From the NCBI RefSeq assembly GCF_012958305.1, contig NZ_JABBYO010000012.1:1-64000 (forward strand): a stretch of 64,000 nucleotides of DNA, read 5' to 3'. Each line of letters begins with the position of its first letter. Within the stretch, counting starts at the first letter, position 1. The translations under genes and the position numbers were made by a program. The notes below the pieces were generated by a model, which worked only from the letters and a program-made list of their open reading frames with translations, was not told the DNA's origin and did not search any database. This DNA is from Tautonia rosea (GTDB taxonomy: Bacteria > Planctomycetota > Planctomycetia > Isosphaerales > Isosphaeraceae). This document shows, piece after piece, positions 47,341-56,843 of this stretch.

Positions 47341-49236
47341 ATGGCATCGGCACAATTCCTGGATCTCGATTCCCTTCTGACACCGATTTCCGAGGATCGA
47401 CCCGCTGGAGACGACCTCCGCTGGGAAGACGAGTTTGCTCAGCTCGAGGCTGCTCGTGAGAGTGATGAAGATGCGTCGAGCCGAGATATCTATGAACGGG
47501 ACCGAAAACTCGCTGATTTCGACGCTGTGATCAGCTTGGGGACGGATCTGCTCCGTGAACGAACGAAAGACCTCCGCATTGCTGCCTTCGTTGCCGATGC
47601 GCTGGCTCGTCGTTTCGGTTTGCCGGGTCTCCGAGATGGATTGATCTTAATCCGACAGATGCAAGAGCGATTCTGGGAGACGATGCACCCGGAACCTGAG
47701 GATGGTGACCTGGAACTCCGGGAGGGAGTGATCGAATGGCTCGATGGCGATCGCTCCTTGCCGTTGATTCTCCGATCCGTCCCACTGACCCACGCACTCG
47801 GCGATTTGTGCTATTCGTTCTTCCGATACAAGGAATCTCGGGATGTCGAGCAGGCCATTGCCAAGAATCCCGACCGTGCCGACGAATTCAAGGCCGAGGG
47901 CAAGATCCGTGCCGAGGATTTCGACAATGCCGTGAAAGCGACCGACGAGTCGTTCTATCGAACCCTTCTGATGCAGGTTCGAGACTGTCGGACCTCGATC
48001 GACCAGCTCAATGAAAGTCTCTCGGCTGAGGAGCACTATGGGCGCAAAGGTCCAAGGCTCTCTGCCTGCGTCTCGGCCATTGAAGACGTGAGCAAGATTG
48101 TCGAGAAGCTGGTCAAATCCCGAGGCATTACTGAGGAACCTCCCGAGCCTCCCGACGAGGTGGAGGAGGACGTCGAAGCGGACGAATTTCGAGAAGAAGA
48201 ATTTCTTGAAGACGAACCGAGTGAGTCACTTCCTTTCGATGAGCCGAAACGTCCTGTACCTTCGAGCCGCTCACGGTCAAGTTCAGGACCGATTCTCGAC
48301 ACCTCCGATGCCCGCCGACGCATTGCGGAGGCCGCCAGGTTCCTTCAAGGGACCGATGCCTCCGACCCGGTCCCCTATCTCGTCGTTCGGGCTCTGACGA
48401 TGGGAGACTTTTATCGAATTACCGGCTGCCCAAGTTCTTCCGAGTTGCCCGCGATTCCCACGGAAATTCGCCGAGAGGCCCGCAGACTTGCCGATGACCA
48501 GGATTGGGAGAGCTTACTTCAGGTTTGCGAGCGAGCTTTGGGCGAGCCTGGAGGTCTTGGCTGGCTCGATGATCATCGGTATGCCATGCTCGCGCTCGAT
48601 CAACTTGGCCACGACCATGCCCGACGAGCTGTTCAAGCTATGCTCCTGGCCTGGCTGGCGGATTATCCGGACTGGCCCGAATGTGAGATGGATGACGAGA
48701 CGCCTTGCGCAAGCCGGGAGACCCGGGCCTGGCTCGCCGAGCTTCAACCCACCGAGGAGCCCGAGCCCGAGGCCGAATCGGAACCCGAGCCGGAACCGGA
48801 ACCTGAGCCTCCGCAAAGGCTCCCGGACAATCTGGGCTCCCAGGATCTCGCCACCGAATTCCAGGAGCCGGACCCCTGGGACCGTGCTCGAGACCTGTTC
48901 GAATCGGGCAACAACGCAGAGGCACTTTCCGTGATGGCCCGAGCGGTTCGGGAGGCTCGAACGGGTCGGGAACGGTTTCTTCGGGCACTTCAACAGGCAG
49001 AACTTTGCCTGGCAATGAATCGGCCGTCAATCGCTGGGTCCCTCTTCGACGACCTTGCTCGTCAGATCGACGAGTTCCGCCTGGAGCGTTGGGAAGAAGC
49101 CGAGCTATGTGCTCGGGTTTTCGCCGGACTCTACCGATGTGTTCGGGATGATGATCCAGAGCGAGCGAAGGATGTCTACCATCGACTCTGTCAATTTGAC
49201 ATTCGTCTTGCTGTTCAGCTTGGCGACAATCATTGA
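47341..49236 (+). CDS. tssA: TssA (ImpA N-terminal) with VasJ-like C-terminus
   Basis: 631 residues. ATG 47341 has AGGATCGCTC upstream. The N-terminus (LDSLLTPISEDRPAGDDLRWEDEFAQLE, DLRIAAFVADALARRFGLPGL) matches the ImpA_N domain of TssA. A highly acidic linker at about 275-300 and a Glu/Pro repeat at about 475-490 separate this from a helical C-terminus (LFESGNNAEALSVMARAV, YHRLCQFDIRLAVQLG) like the VasJ-type domain. TssA caps the growing tail or organises the baseplate. It lies 108 bases after clpV. Confidence 0.9.
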   Translation: MASAQFLDLDSLLTPISEDRPAGDDLRWEDEFAQLEAARESDEDASSRDIYERDRKLADFDAVISLGTDLLRERTKDLRIAAFVADALARRFGLPGLRDGLILIRQMQERFWETMHPEPEDGDLELREGVIEWLDGDRSLPLILRSVPLTHALGDLCYSFFRYKESRDVEQAIAKNPDRADEFKAEGKIRAEDFDNAVKATDESFYRTLLMQVRDCRTSIDQLNESLSAEEHYGRKGPRLSACVSAIEDVSKIVEKLVKSRGITEEPPEPPDEVEEDVEADEFREEEFLEDEPSESLPFDEPKRPVPSSRSRSSSGPILDTSDARRRIAEAARFLQGTDASDPVPYLVVRALTMGDFYRITGCPSSSELPAIPTEIRREARRLADDQDWESLLQVCERALGEPGGLGWLDDHRYAMLALDQLGHDHARRAVQAMLLAWLADYPDWPECEMDDETPCASRETRAWLAELQPTEEPEPEAESEPEPEPEPEPPQRLPDNLGSQDLATEFQEPDPWDRARDLFESGNNAEALSVMARAVREARTGRERFLRALQQAELCLAMNRPSIAGSLFDDLARQIDEFRLERWEEAELCARVFAGLYRCVRDDDPERAKDVYHRLCQFDIRLAVQLGDNH

Positions 49237-49281
49237 GGCTACCAAACTTGAATACTTTTCTTGGAACCACTCCGATTCCTA

Positions 49282-49324
49282 AACACATACGGGGCCGGCC
49301 CGAATGCCCAACCCCGCATGTGTT
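49282..49324 (+). terminator. Hairpin after tssA
   Basis: Two 13-base arms (49282-49294 and 49312-49324) pair with one mismatch around a 17-base loop, 46 bases after the tssA stop and between convergent genes. There is no T-run, so it is weak as an intrinsic terminator. Confidence 0.4.
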
Positions 49325-49438
49325 CGTGGCTCAATTCCGATCAGACGAAGGCAGGAATTACGCTAGCAAAACAATTCCTGATGTCGACTCACCCAGGGTT
49401 CTCCAAGCGATCATGGAGCCAAAGTGCATTCTTGAGCG

Positions 49439-50377
49439 TTACTGCGCGTAGAATGTTGGGATGATTGGAGGCGGAATAACGCTCGAGGGAATGTCGTAAT
49501 TGGACTGGGGCAGATTGGGGTTGGGGGGGGCCGGAGCCTCGGGGCTGACGCGGACATCGGTCGCCGGATCCGAGGGGTCGGGGTCGGTCCGGACGTCGGA
49601 ATCCCGTTCGACCGGAATTTCTTGCGGAAACTGTGGTTGAGGCTTCGGCACCGTCACGTACGAGGGGCAGACCTGGTTCATCGCGATCTCATCGATCATG
49701 CGGAAGGTCATGACACCATTAATCATGACTAGTCCGAACAGGGGCGGTTCGACCTCATACATTCCAAGCCCGTTCTCCATGCAGGCAGGTACCCCGTACT
49801 CGTTCGGCTGGCAGGGGATATTGCCGTTACGCCCGTGAGGGCATGAGACGCCCTGACCGTTGCCTCCGTTGCCTGTGACCAGTGATGGTACGGGAGGTGA
49901 TGCACCTCCCATAACGGAGAAGCCGACATATTGCCAGCCTTTCAGGAATTTCCGGCCATCCACCTCGCCGAAGACAGATTCATAATATCCGATAGGAACA
50001 TTCGTCCCAGCCACCACCATATCCGGGACTTCGGCCCCTGCAACGTTTTCGGGGGCTGCAGGAGGCTCAGGAGGGGCGGGAGGTGGCGGGTTCTTGCCTC
50101 CAGCACTGACCTCGACAAGGTTCCAGCCGTCTTTCAGCTTGGCTGCGCCGTTGCCACGAATTCGAAGTGCATACTCTTCGGAAAAGTCGGGAAGGAATTT
50201 CGTCTCGATCTTCACCATTCGCCCCGTCGGATCTGCCGGAGTCACAAGCAAATACGGCTTGGGTCGATAGTATCGAATTCCCGCTTGCCCAGGGCCCGGG
50301 TCCTTGATCACGTTGACACTTCCGCAACCGGGTGCAAAGGCCACAACCAGTACGAATCCGATGCACTTCCTGAGCAT
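49439..50377 (-). CDS. Lipoprotein of unknown function
   Basis: 312 residues. It starts MLRKCIGFVLVVAFAPGC with AAGGA upstream; the APGC lipobox around residue 18 predicts lipid attachment. The mature part has beta-rich stretches (YALRIRGNGAAKLKDGWNLVEVSAGG), a Pro/Ala linker, a Gly-rich Cys-containing middle and a Pro-rich, low-complexity tail ending YDIPSSVIPPPIIPTFYAQ. It is longer than TssJ (about 150-190) and I see no TssJ signature, but it lies convergent to tssA at the edge of a T6SS that lacks TssJ, so a substitute role is possible. No family is recognised. Confidence 0.75.
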   Translation of the reverse strand: MLRKCIGFVLVVAFAPGCGSVNVIKDPGPGQAGIRYYRPKPYLLVTPADPTGRMVKIETKFLPDFSEEYALRIRGNGAAKLKDGWNLVEVSAGGKNPPPPAPPEPPAAPENVAGAEVPDMVVAGTNVPIGYYESVFGEVDGRKFLKGWQYVGFSVMGGASPPVPSLVTGNGGNGQGVSCPHGRNGNIPCQPNEYGVPACMENGLGMYEVEPPLFGLVMINGVMTFRMIDEIAMNQVCPSYVTVPKPQPQFPQEIPVERDSDVRTDPDPSDPATDVRVSPEAPAPPNPNLPQSNYDIPSSVIPPPIIPTFYAQ

Positions 50378-51011
50378 TGGCGTCGTCCTTTACAGTGAAG
50401 ATCACCAATCGGGACGTCATCAACTAGGGTCAAGATTTCATCGGCGACATCCTGTCGACAATGATCCCACTGACCTTGACCTTGACGCCTTGAACGCAGG
50501 TTATATCGGTTGCTCTGATTGCAGTGATTGCACTTTTTTTAAGGGGTCCCCTGGTTTGAGCTTGACCTTGAATCCATCGGCTGTGCGTTTCTGGCTGATC
50601 GAGTGGAGTCTGGATTGTGCTCGAACAAAGGGCAAACTGCCTCGTGACGTGCGAGCATGCCGATGAGGGTAACTCCTCATCACAGTGTTGATCTCTTGAC
50701 CGTGCAGAATGCTGGTTCCAGCGGTTCTCATGTCGACTTGAGGAGCAATCTGCCATTGGTGTACAGGTCTCGCGAGATCAGGTCTGCCGAGGGTTTTCCT
50801 TCTCCAGCCCGATCGAAATGATCGAGCGGACTACGGAAGTTGGTTTGGCACCCAACTAGGCTGTCCGGAAAAAGATCGGATGGGTGGTGAATGATCGAGT
50901 TTGCGGTGAAGTCACTCGACACATTCGATCTGCGAGACTCCACTGTGGCCCGGGTTTATCCTGAAATCTCCCAGTAAACCTTCAGCCTTCTGATTCTTTC
51001 GGAGAACGTTC
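50378..51011. other. Intergenic region, nothing recognised
   Basis: About 630 bases between the lipoprotein and the hydrolase genes. Short frames on both strands (longest about 120 codons) overlap each other and have no conserved features. It may hold two promoters; I cannot rule out a decayed gene remnant. Confidence 0.4.
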
Positions 51012-52559
51012 ATGACACTTGCACCATGTTCGCCATGGTTACTCACGATGATGGCCCTCGCGTTCCCAAACCCGGGGGAGGATCAGCCCGACGATCGAGT
51101 GATCGCCGCGGTGTCGGGGCTCGAACCGTACATCGAGGAGATCCGACAGAAGACCGGGGTGCCGGGTCTCGCGATTACCATCGTCCATAAGGATGAAGTC
51201 GTCTTCCTGAAAGGTTTTGGTGTCCGAGAACTCGGGAAGCCAGACGCGATCGACCCGGACACGGTGTTCCAACTCGCATCGGTCTCGAAGCCATTAACGT
51301 CGAGTGTGATCGCTGCCGTTGTCGGCGAAGGAATCGTGTCCTGGGACTCGAAGGTGTCGGACCTGGACCCCTCGTTCCGGTTGTATGATGACTTCGTGTC
51401 AGGCGAGGTCACGCTCCGCGACTTGCTCTGTCATCGGACCGGGTTGCCCGAACATGCAGGTGACCTCCTCGAAGATCTGGGATATTCCCGGTTTGACGTG
51501 CTTCACCGAATACGGTTCCAGAAGCCAGCAGGTCTGTTTCGAGCAAGCTATGCCTACACGAATTTCGCCTTCACTCAGGCTGGGGTGGCAACCTCGAAGG
51601 CTGTCGACACCACCTGGGAAGATCTTGCCACCGACCGGCTTTTCAAGCCGCTCGGGATGGAGCGTACAAGTTACCGGCACGCCGATTACGCGGCCGCTTC
51701 GAACCGTGCGAAGCTCCACGCTCGCGTCGATGGTCAGTGGGTCGCAAAATATGATCGCCAGCCCGACGCTCAGGCTCCAGCCGGTGGTGCAAGTTCCACG
51801 GCCCGTGATCTTTCTCGGTGGATGCGGCTCCTCATCGCCGAGGGCATTGTCGATGGCAAACTGTTGATCGCGAGAGACCAACTCGAAGAGACTTTCAAGC
51901 CGCAAGTGATCAGCACACCGGCAGCGCATTCGGCCGACCGCACCGGCTTTTATGGGCTCGGGTGGAACGTGGGCCAAGACCCAAATGGCCGGCTGACGCT
52001 CAGCCACTCTGGTGCGTTTGACTTCGGGGCCGCGACGTGCGTTTTTCTTCTTCCGGCCGAGAATCTTGGTATCGTCGTTCTCACGAATGGGGCGCCAATC
52101 GGCGTCCCCGAGGCGGTTGCATTGAGTTTCTTCGATCTGTTTGACGATGGGAAACTTGAGCGTGACTGGTTCATGACAATGACTCCTGTCTTCGAGAAGC
52201 TGTCCACGCCAAATTACGGTTTACGTGTGGATTATCAGGAGGAAGTGGTCGATCGCTCGCCGCCATTACCGACCGTGAGTTATCTTGGTCGTTATTCCAA
52301 CGAGTTTGTTGGCGACGCTGTTGTTGCCGAGGAAGACAACGTCCTCATGCTGAAACTCGGGCCGGGACTGAAGGCGTTTCCACTCACGCACTTCGACCGA
52401 GATACATTTTCCTACCAACCCGAGGGAGAAATGGCTTCTGGTCTCAGCGGTGTGACGTTCCGAATCGGTCCAGACCGATTGGCAGACGAACTCACCATCG
52501 AGAATCTGAACGTGCATGGGTCGGGCACGTTGAAACGCGTGCCCCCAGGAAAGAAATGA
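51012..52559 (+). CDS. Serine hydrolase, class C beta-lactamase fold
   Basis: 515 residues. ATG 51012 follows GGAGAACGTTC. A signal peptide (MTLAPCSPWLLTMMALAFP) is followed by a beta-lactamase/penicillin-binding fold: FQLASVSKPLTSS gives the SxxK nucleophile motif, YAYTNFAFTQAG the YxN motif, and LTLSHSGAFDFG the HSG motif. A beta-sandwich-like C-terminal domain of about 120 residues follows (YLGRYSNEFVGDAVV, TFRIGPDR), as in esterase EstB or D-aminopeptidase-like members. It probably acts outside the cytoplasm on an ester or D-amino-acid substrate; the substrate cannot be told from sequence. Confidence 0.9.
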   Translation: MTLAPCSPWLLTMMALAFPNPGEDQPDDRVIAAVSGLEPYIEEIRQKTGVPGLAITIVHKDEVVFLKGFGVRELGKPDAIDPDTVFQLASVSKPLTSSVIAAVVGEGIVSWDSKVSDLDPSFRLYDDFVSGEVTLRDLLCHRTGLPEHAGDLLEDLGYSRFDVLHRIRFQKPAGLFRASYAYTNFAFTQAGVATSKAVDTTWEDLATDRLFKPLGMERTSYRHADYAAASNRAKLHARVDGQWVAKYDRQPDAQAPAGGASSTARDLSRWMRLLIAEGIVDGKLLIARDQLEETFKPQVISTPAAHSADRTGFYGLGWNVGQDPNGRLTLSHSGAFDFGAATCVFLLPAENLGIVVLTNGAPIGVPEAVALSFFDLFDDGKLERDWFMTMTPVFEKLSTPNYGLRVDYQEEVVDRSPPLPTVSYLGRYSNEFVGDAVVAEEDNVLMLKLGPGLKAFPLTHFDRDTFSYQPEGEMASGLSGVTFRIGPDRLADELTIENLNVHGSGTLKRVPPGKK

Positions 52560-53025
52560 TGATGCCCTTGTCTCCGGAAGTCTCATCAGAGCCCACTTCT
52601 GTGGTTGATGAGTAATTTTATGTTCATGTGTAAACATAATCATGAAACGTGTCGATTCCAAATTTTTGATAGAACTAAGTAAGGTAATGCGATAATTCTT
52701 TAGCCGCTTTGCCATGAGATCAGGATGGCCCGGGGAGACCGACGTGGCCGACCAGAGTCAATCTCTGTATTGAACAATAATTGCCGAGTTGGTTTTGGTT
52801 GGGTGTTCGCCGTTCAACGAGCTACGGGAGTCGTACGAAACGAACTCTGATGGCGTCGTGCCAGAACCACTTCGGACCGTACATTTTCATAGGCGCGATC
52901 GTTCGATAGTGGCTACTCAACGTTGAGCGAAGCCTCTCGACATGTCCCCTTCGCTATGTCAAACTTATGTCGGAAAAGCGATCTCGACCGCTTACACTCA
53001 CGGCTGTCATCGCGAGTCAACTGGA
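52560..53025. other. Intergenic region, nothing recognised
   Basis: About 470 AT-richer bases between two plus-strand genes. A small hairpin with 7-base arms (TTATGTT / AACATAA) lies near 52618-52639, too weak to call a terminator. It presumably carries the promoter of the DUF1592-type gene. Confidence 0.4.
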
Positions 53026-55338
53026 ATGATGCCGAACGACCGGAGACGTCTGCTTGCCTCACTTGGTGCGATCATGGTGGGGATGTTCCATCCTCCCTCT
53101 TTCGCCCTTGGGGCGGTGGCGGACGACACCTTTCGCCAGCAAGTACTCCCTCTGCTTGAGCAATACTGCATCGACTGCCACGCAGAAGTCTATGCAGAAG
53201 CGGGGATCGTCCTGGACCGGTTCGACGATGGCACTGCTGCTGCCAAGGACGGTGAGACCTGGCTCCGTGTGCTTGATGCGCTGGAAGGCCGCATCATGCC
53301 GCCGGTCGACCTGCCGCAACCGTCGCTCGAAGAACTTGATGCAATGATCGAGTGGATTGAGCAGGACGTTCTGGCCTCTCGTCCCGATGGTATGCGTCCA
53401 CCTCCGGTTGTTCTCCGCAGATTGAACCGGCAAGAGTACGACAACACGATCCGTGACCTTCTTGGTGTGAACCTTCGCCTCTCAGAGGCGTTCCCTCCGG
53501 ACGAGATTGGGTTCGGGTTCGATAACGTCGGCTCGGCTCTGAATGTTTCGCCGATTCACATTGAAAAATACCTGGATGCTGCCGAGCGGGCTCTGGACGA
53601 GGCAATCGTTCTGCCCGATGTGGAGGGGTTTGCCCCCGCCGAACTCATCGGCCTGCGAACGTATCCGCTTCCGATGGACGAGCCGGTCGAATTTGAACAC
53701 GCCCTGAAGCCTGGCCGCTATCTGGTGGATTTCAGCCTCGTGAGAGTTCGGATCGCTGACTCCGTGCCTCCCCCCTTGCTCGTCATTGGTCTGGGTGCGG
53801 CCGAACGTCGGGTTGAAGCGGTGCAGGTGCAAGACGAAACGGTCGTCTATCGGCTTTGGTTGACCGTCGCCGAAGGTGATTCCCTGGCTCATGTCGCATT
53901 GGCTTCGGGCCAGAGCGAGGCCGAAGTCCTCGGACCCGATGTTGTCACCGCCATTGCGGGCGGAGACCAGCGGTATGGCGATGCCCGCGGTTTGCACGTC
54001 GATTCAATGGTTGTCCGAGGTCCCCTCCCGGTCGAGCCGGAGGGGCTCCCCGAATCGCACCGTCGACTCCTTTCTTGCACTCCTCGCTGTGCACATCATT
54101 CAACGATGGATTGTGCCCGACAAGCGATCGCTCTGTTTGCCGAACGGGCCTTCCGGCGTCCGGTCCGACCCGGCGAGGAGGAGCGGCTTCTTGAGATGTA
54201 TCGTTTGGCCTACGACCGCGGCGAGAGCCACGAACGCGCCCTTCAAGTCGCAATGACAACGGCTCTTGTGTCCCCCCAATTCCTCTACCTCGTCGAGCCG
54301 GAAGAGTCGCTCGAAGATCGACCGCTCGACGCCTTCGAACTGGCCAATCGACTCTCCTACTTCCTCTGGAGCAGCATGCCTGATGACGAGCTCTTTCGCG
54401 CTGCCCGAGAGGACACGCTTCGCAACGATCTGTCTCGACATGTCGATCGGATGCTCGACGATCCTCGATCCGAGGCGTTTGTCGCGAACTTCGTGGGACA
54501 ATGGTTGCAGCTTCGAACACTCGCGGGAGCTTCTCGGGACGAATCGCTCTTTCCCGAGTTCGACGACGCCTTACGCAACGCGATGCGAGAAGAGACGGAG
54601 CATTATTTCGCCTCAATCCTTCGAGAAAATCGCAGCATCCTCGAATTGCTCGACTCAGACTACACCTTCGTCAACGAAGACCTGGCGCGCCACTACGGAA
54701 TCGAGGGAATTTCGGGTGCGGAGTTTCAGCGGGTTGCGCTTAGGGACCGCAATCGGGGTGGGATCTTGACGCAGGCGAGTGTTCTGACACTGACCTCGAA
54801 TCCGAATCGGACCTCCCCGGTCAAGCGGGGTCAGTGGATTCTGCAACAGATCCTCGGAACACCTCCCCCGCCCCCTCCTCCCGGCGTGCCTGAGCTGGAT
54901 GAAAATCCTCAGGCGGCCGAGGATGCTTCGCTTCGCGAACGTCTGGAACTTCACCGGACGAATCCTGAGTGTGCGTCGTGCCATCGTCAGATGGATCCCC
55001 TTGGCTTTGCCCTGGAGAACTACGACGCAATCGGTCGCTGGAGGTCCACGGACGGCGAATTCCTGATTGATCCCTCGGGAGAGTTGCCTGGAGGGATAAC
55101 CTTTGCGGACGCCGGAGAACTGAAGCGAGTGCTCACCTCCACCTCGACCAAAAAGTTCGCCAGGACGCTTGTCGAGAACATGATGACCTATGGCCTCGGC
55201 CGTGGCCTCTTGCCCGACGATTATCCCGAAGTCGAAGCGATTCGGGAGCGACTTGTCGCCGACGACTACCGGATTCGCGCGATCATTCTCGGAATCGTCG
55301 AAAGCCGGGCCTTCCAGTACCGAGGTGTCGCCGAATAA
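53026..55338 (+). CDS. DUF1592-type planctomycetal cytochrome-like protein
   Basis: 770 residues from ATG 53026 (53029 also possible; 52942 is in frame with poor ribosome context). A signal peptide (RRRLLASLGAIMVGMFHPPSFALG) is followed by a c-type heme motif CIDCH, then DUF1587 (VLRRLNRQEYDNTIRDLLGV), DUF1595 (FAERAFRRPVRPGEEERLLEMY), DUF1592 (ELANRLSYFLWSSMPDDEL), DUF1588 (RGGILTQASVLTLTSNPNRT; second heme motif CASCH) and DUF1585 (LVENMMTYGLGRGLLPDDYPEVEAI). This architecture is abundant and paired with DUF1552 in planctomycetes; the biochemical role is unknown. The partner follows after 94 bases. Confidence 0.93.
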   Translation: MMPNDRRRLLASLGAIMVGMFHPPSFALGAVADDTFRQQVLPLLEQYCIDCHAEVYAEAGIVLDRFDDGTAAAKDGETWLRVLDALEGRIMPPVDLPQPSLEELDAMIEWIEQDVLASRPDGMRPPPVVLRRLNRQEYDNTIRDLLGVNLRLSEAFPPDEIGFGFDNVGSALNVSPIHIEKYLDAAERALDEAIVLPDVEGFAPAELIGLRTYPLPMDEPVEFEHALKPGRYLVDFSLVRVRIADSVPPPLLVIGLGAAERRVEAVQVQDETVVYRLWLTVAEGDSLAHVALASGQSEAEVLGPDVVTAIAGGDQRYGDARGLHVDSMVVRGPLPVEPEGLPESHRRLLSCTPRCAHHSTMDCARQAIALFAERAFRRPVRPGEEERLLEMYRLAYDRGESHERALQVAMTTALVSPQFLYLVEPEESLEDRPLDAFELANRLSYFLWSSMPDDELFRAAREDTLRNDLSRHVDRMLDDPRSEAFVANFVGQWLQLRTLAGASRDESLFPEFDDALRNAMREETEHYFASILRENRSILELLDSDYTFVNEDLARHYGIEGISGAEFQRVALRDRNRGGILTQASVLTLTSNPNRTSPVKRGQWILQQILGTPPPPPPPGVPELDENPQAAEDASLRERLELHRTNPECASCHRQMDPLGFALENYDAIGRWRSTDGEFLIDPSGELPGGITFADAGELKRVLTSTSTKKFARTLVENMMTYGLGRGLLPDDYPEVEAIRERLVADDYRIRAIILGIVESRAFQYRGVAE

Positions 55339-55432
55339 ATCAATCGTGTGGGTCGATCGTCGCGACTCTCGGGTCTTGGGGCGATCGGACATTCTGACAC
55401 ACAATCCGTATCCGTTTCCGAGGGACATTGAC

Positions 55433-56770
55433 ATGGCGATTCCGATGGACCGACGGACGATGCTCAGAGGGATGGGGGCAGCACTTGCCCTGCCCTGGAT
55501 GGAGAGCCTTCCCGCCGTCGCAAGCTTGGCCAGCCTGGTGAAGGATGGACCTCCCGTCCGGATGTGCTACTGGTACGTCCCCAATGGGGTGCATCTGCCG
55601 GCCTGGTTCCCGGAGCGGCCAGGGACCCTGGTCAATCTTCCTGAAACGCTCCAGCCGCTCTCATTCGCTCGCCAGTATCTCAACTGTTTCCACGGTCTGA
55701 CGCATAATACGGCGCTGACCAACGGCGACGACGAGGGGTGCGGCCACGGCCAGGGTGCCGCGAGTTTTCTCACGGGAGCCCAGGCGTACAAGTCCCAGGA
55801 TGCCGTTCGTGTCGATATCTCGGCGGATCAACTCTACGCTAGGCACGTCGGCAACCAGACTCGCCTGCCTAGCCTCGAACTCGGCTGTGAAGCCGCCCGG
55901 TCGGGCAATGCCTTCGGATATAGTGGAACCTACAAGACCCATATCTCCTGGCGCACCTCAACCTCGCCCGCTCCTTACGAACTCAATCCGAAACTCGTGT
56001 TCGACCGCCTGTTCACTGACGGTAGTGAACGCCTGACCCGATCGACCGTTGCCGATCGCGATTTCTACCGCCGGAGCATCCTCGACTACGCGCTTGACGA
56101 CGCCCGTCGGGTTCGCAATCGGGTCTCCTCGGCCGACCGCCTCAAGCTCGATCAGTACCTCACGGGCGTTCGAGAGGTTGAGCGGCGGATCCAGAACGCC
56201 TCCTCGGCAGATCTTTCCGGTACTGACTTCGAGCGGCCCTCGGGCATTCCGAGCGACTTCGACGAACACCTCCGCCTGATGTGCGACCTCATGGTCCTGG
56301 CCTTCCAGACCGATAGCACCCGCGCTTCAACCTTCATGGTCACGAAGGAGGCGACCGATCGGAACTATCCCTGGCTTGGTTTCACCGACGGGCACCACGA
56401 GCTTTCGCACCACGGCAACGACGAGGAAAAGCACCGGAAGCTCCGGGAAATCGACCGCTATCACATCTCGATCCTTGCCTACATGATCGAGAAGATGATG
56501 GACGTCGAAGAGTCCGACGGCTCGAACTTGCTCGATAATTCGATGATTCTCTTCGGAAGCGGGATTAGCGATGGCGACCGCCACGACCACGTCAACTTGC
56601 CCGTCATCGTGCTGGGCAAAGGGGGCGGGGCGCTCCGTACTGGCCAGTACCTGAAGTGCCGCCCTGAGACGCCCATGTCCAACCTCTTGCTTTCGATGCT
56701 CCAGGGAGCCGGCGTGCCGGTCGATCGTTTCGGCGATAGCACCGAGCCGCTGCCAGGACTGTTGGCCTGA
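55433..56770 (+). CDS. DUF1552 exported protein
   Basis: 445 residues. ATG 55433 follows GAGGGAC; a much longer frame begins inside the previous gene but lacks support. The N-terminus MAIPMDRRTMLRGMGAALALPWMESL looks like a Tat signal (RRTML). The body matches DUF1552: VRMCYWYVPNGVHLPAWFP, DDEGCGHGQGAASFLTGAQ, QLYARHVG, SSADRLKLDQYLTGVREVERR and the closing DNSMILFGSGISDGDRHDHV. It pairs with the DUF1592 gene upstream, most likely as one transcript. Its role is not established. Confidence 0.93.
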   Translation: MAIPMDRRTMLRGMGAALALPWMESLPAVASLASLVKDGPPVRMCYWYVPNGVHLPAWFPERPGTLVNLPETLQPLSFARQYLNCFHGLTHNTALTNGDDEGCGHGQGAASFLTGAQAYKSQDAVRVDISADQLYARHVGNQTRLPSLELGCEAARSGNAFGYSGTYKTHISWRTSTSPAPYELNPKLVFDRLFTDGSERLTRSTVADRDFYRRSILDYALDDARRVRNRVSSADRLKLDQYLTGVREVERRIQNASSADLSGTDFERPSGIPSDFDEHLRLMCDLMVLAFQTDSTRASTFMVTKEATDRNYPWLGFTDGHHELSHHGNDEEKHRKLREIDRYHISILAYMIEKMMDVEESDGSNLLDNSMILFGSGISDGDRHDHVNLPVIVLGKGGGALRTGQYLKCRPETPMSNLLLSMLQGAGVPVDRFGDSTEPLPGLLA

Positions 56771-56784
56771 TCAAGCTGTCCACT

Positions 56785-56816
56785 CGGCGGGACGGACGAG
56801 GTAGGCCCTCCCGCCG
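56785..56816 (+). terminator. Hairpin after the DUF1552 gene
   Basis: A perfect 8-base stem (CGGCGGGA / TCCCGCCG) with a 16-base loop sits 15 bases after the stop. It is followed by a weakly T-rich stretch. It may terminate the DUF1592/DUF1552 transcript. Confidence 0.45.
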
Positions 56817-56843
56817 GAAATTTCATTGCACCGGAGGATGATT

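Noticed and set aside
50430-50943. Short frames between lipoprotein and hydrolase as real small genes
   Set aside because: They overlap on both strands, have no ribosome sites and no recognisable features.
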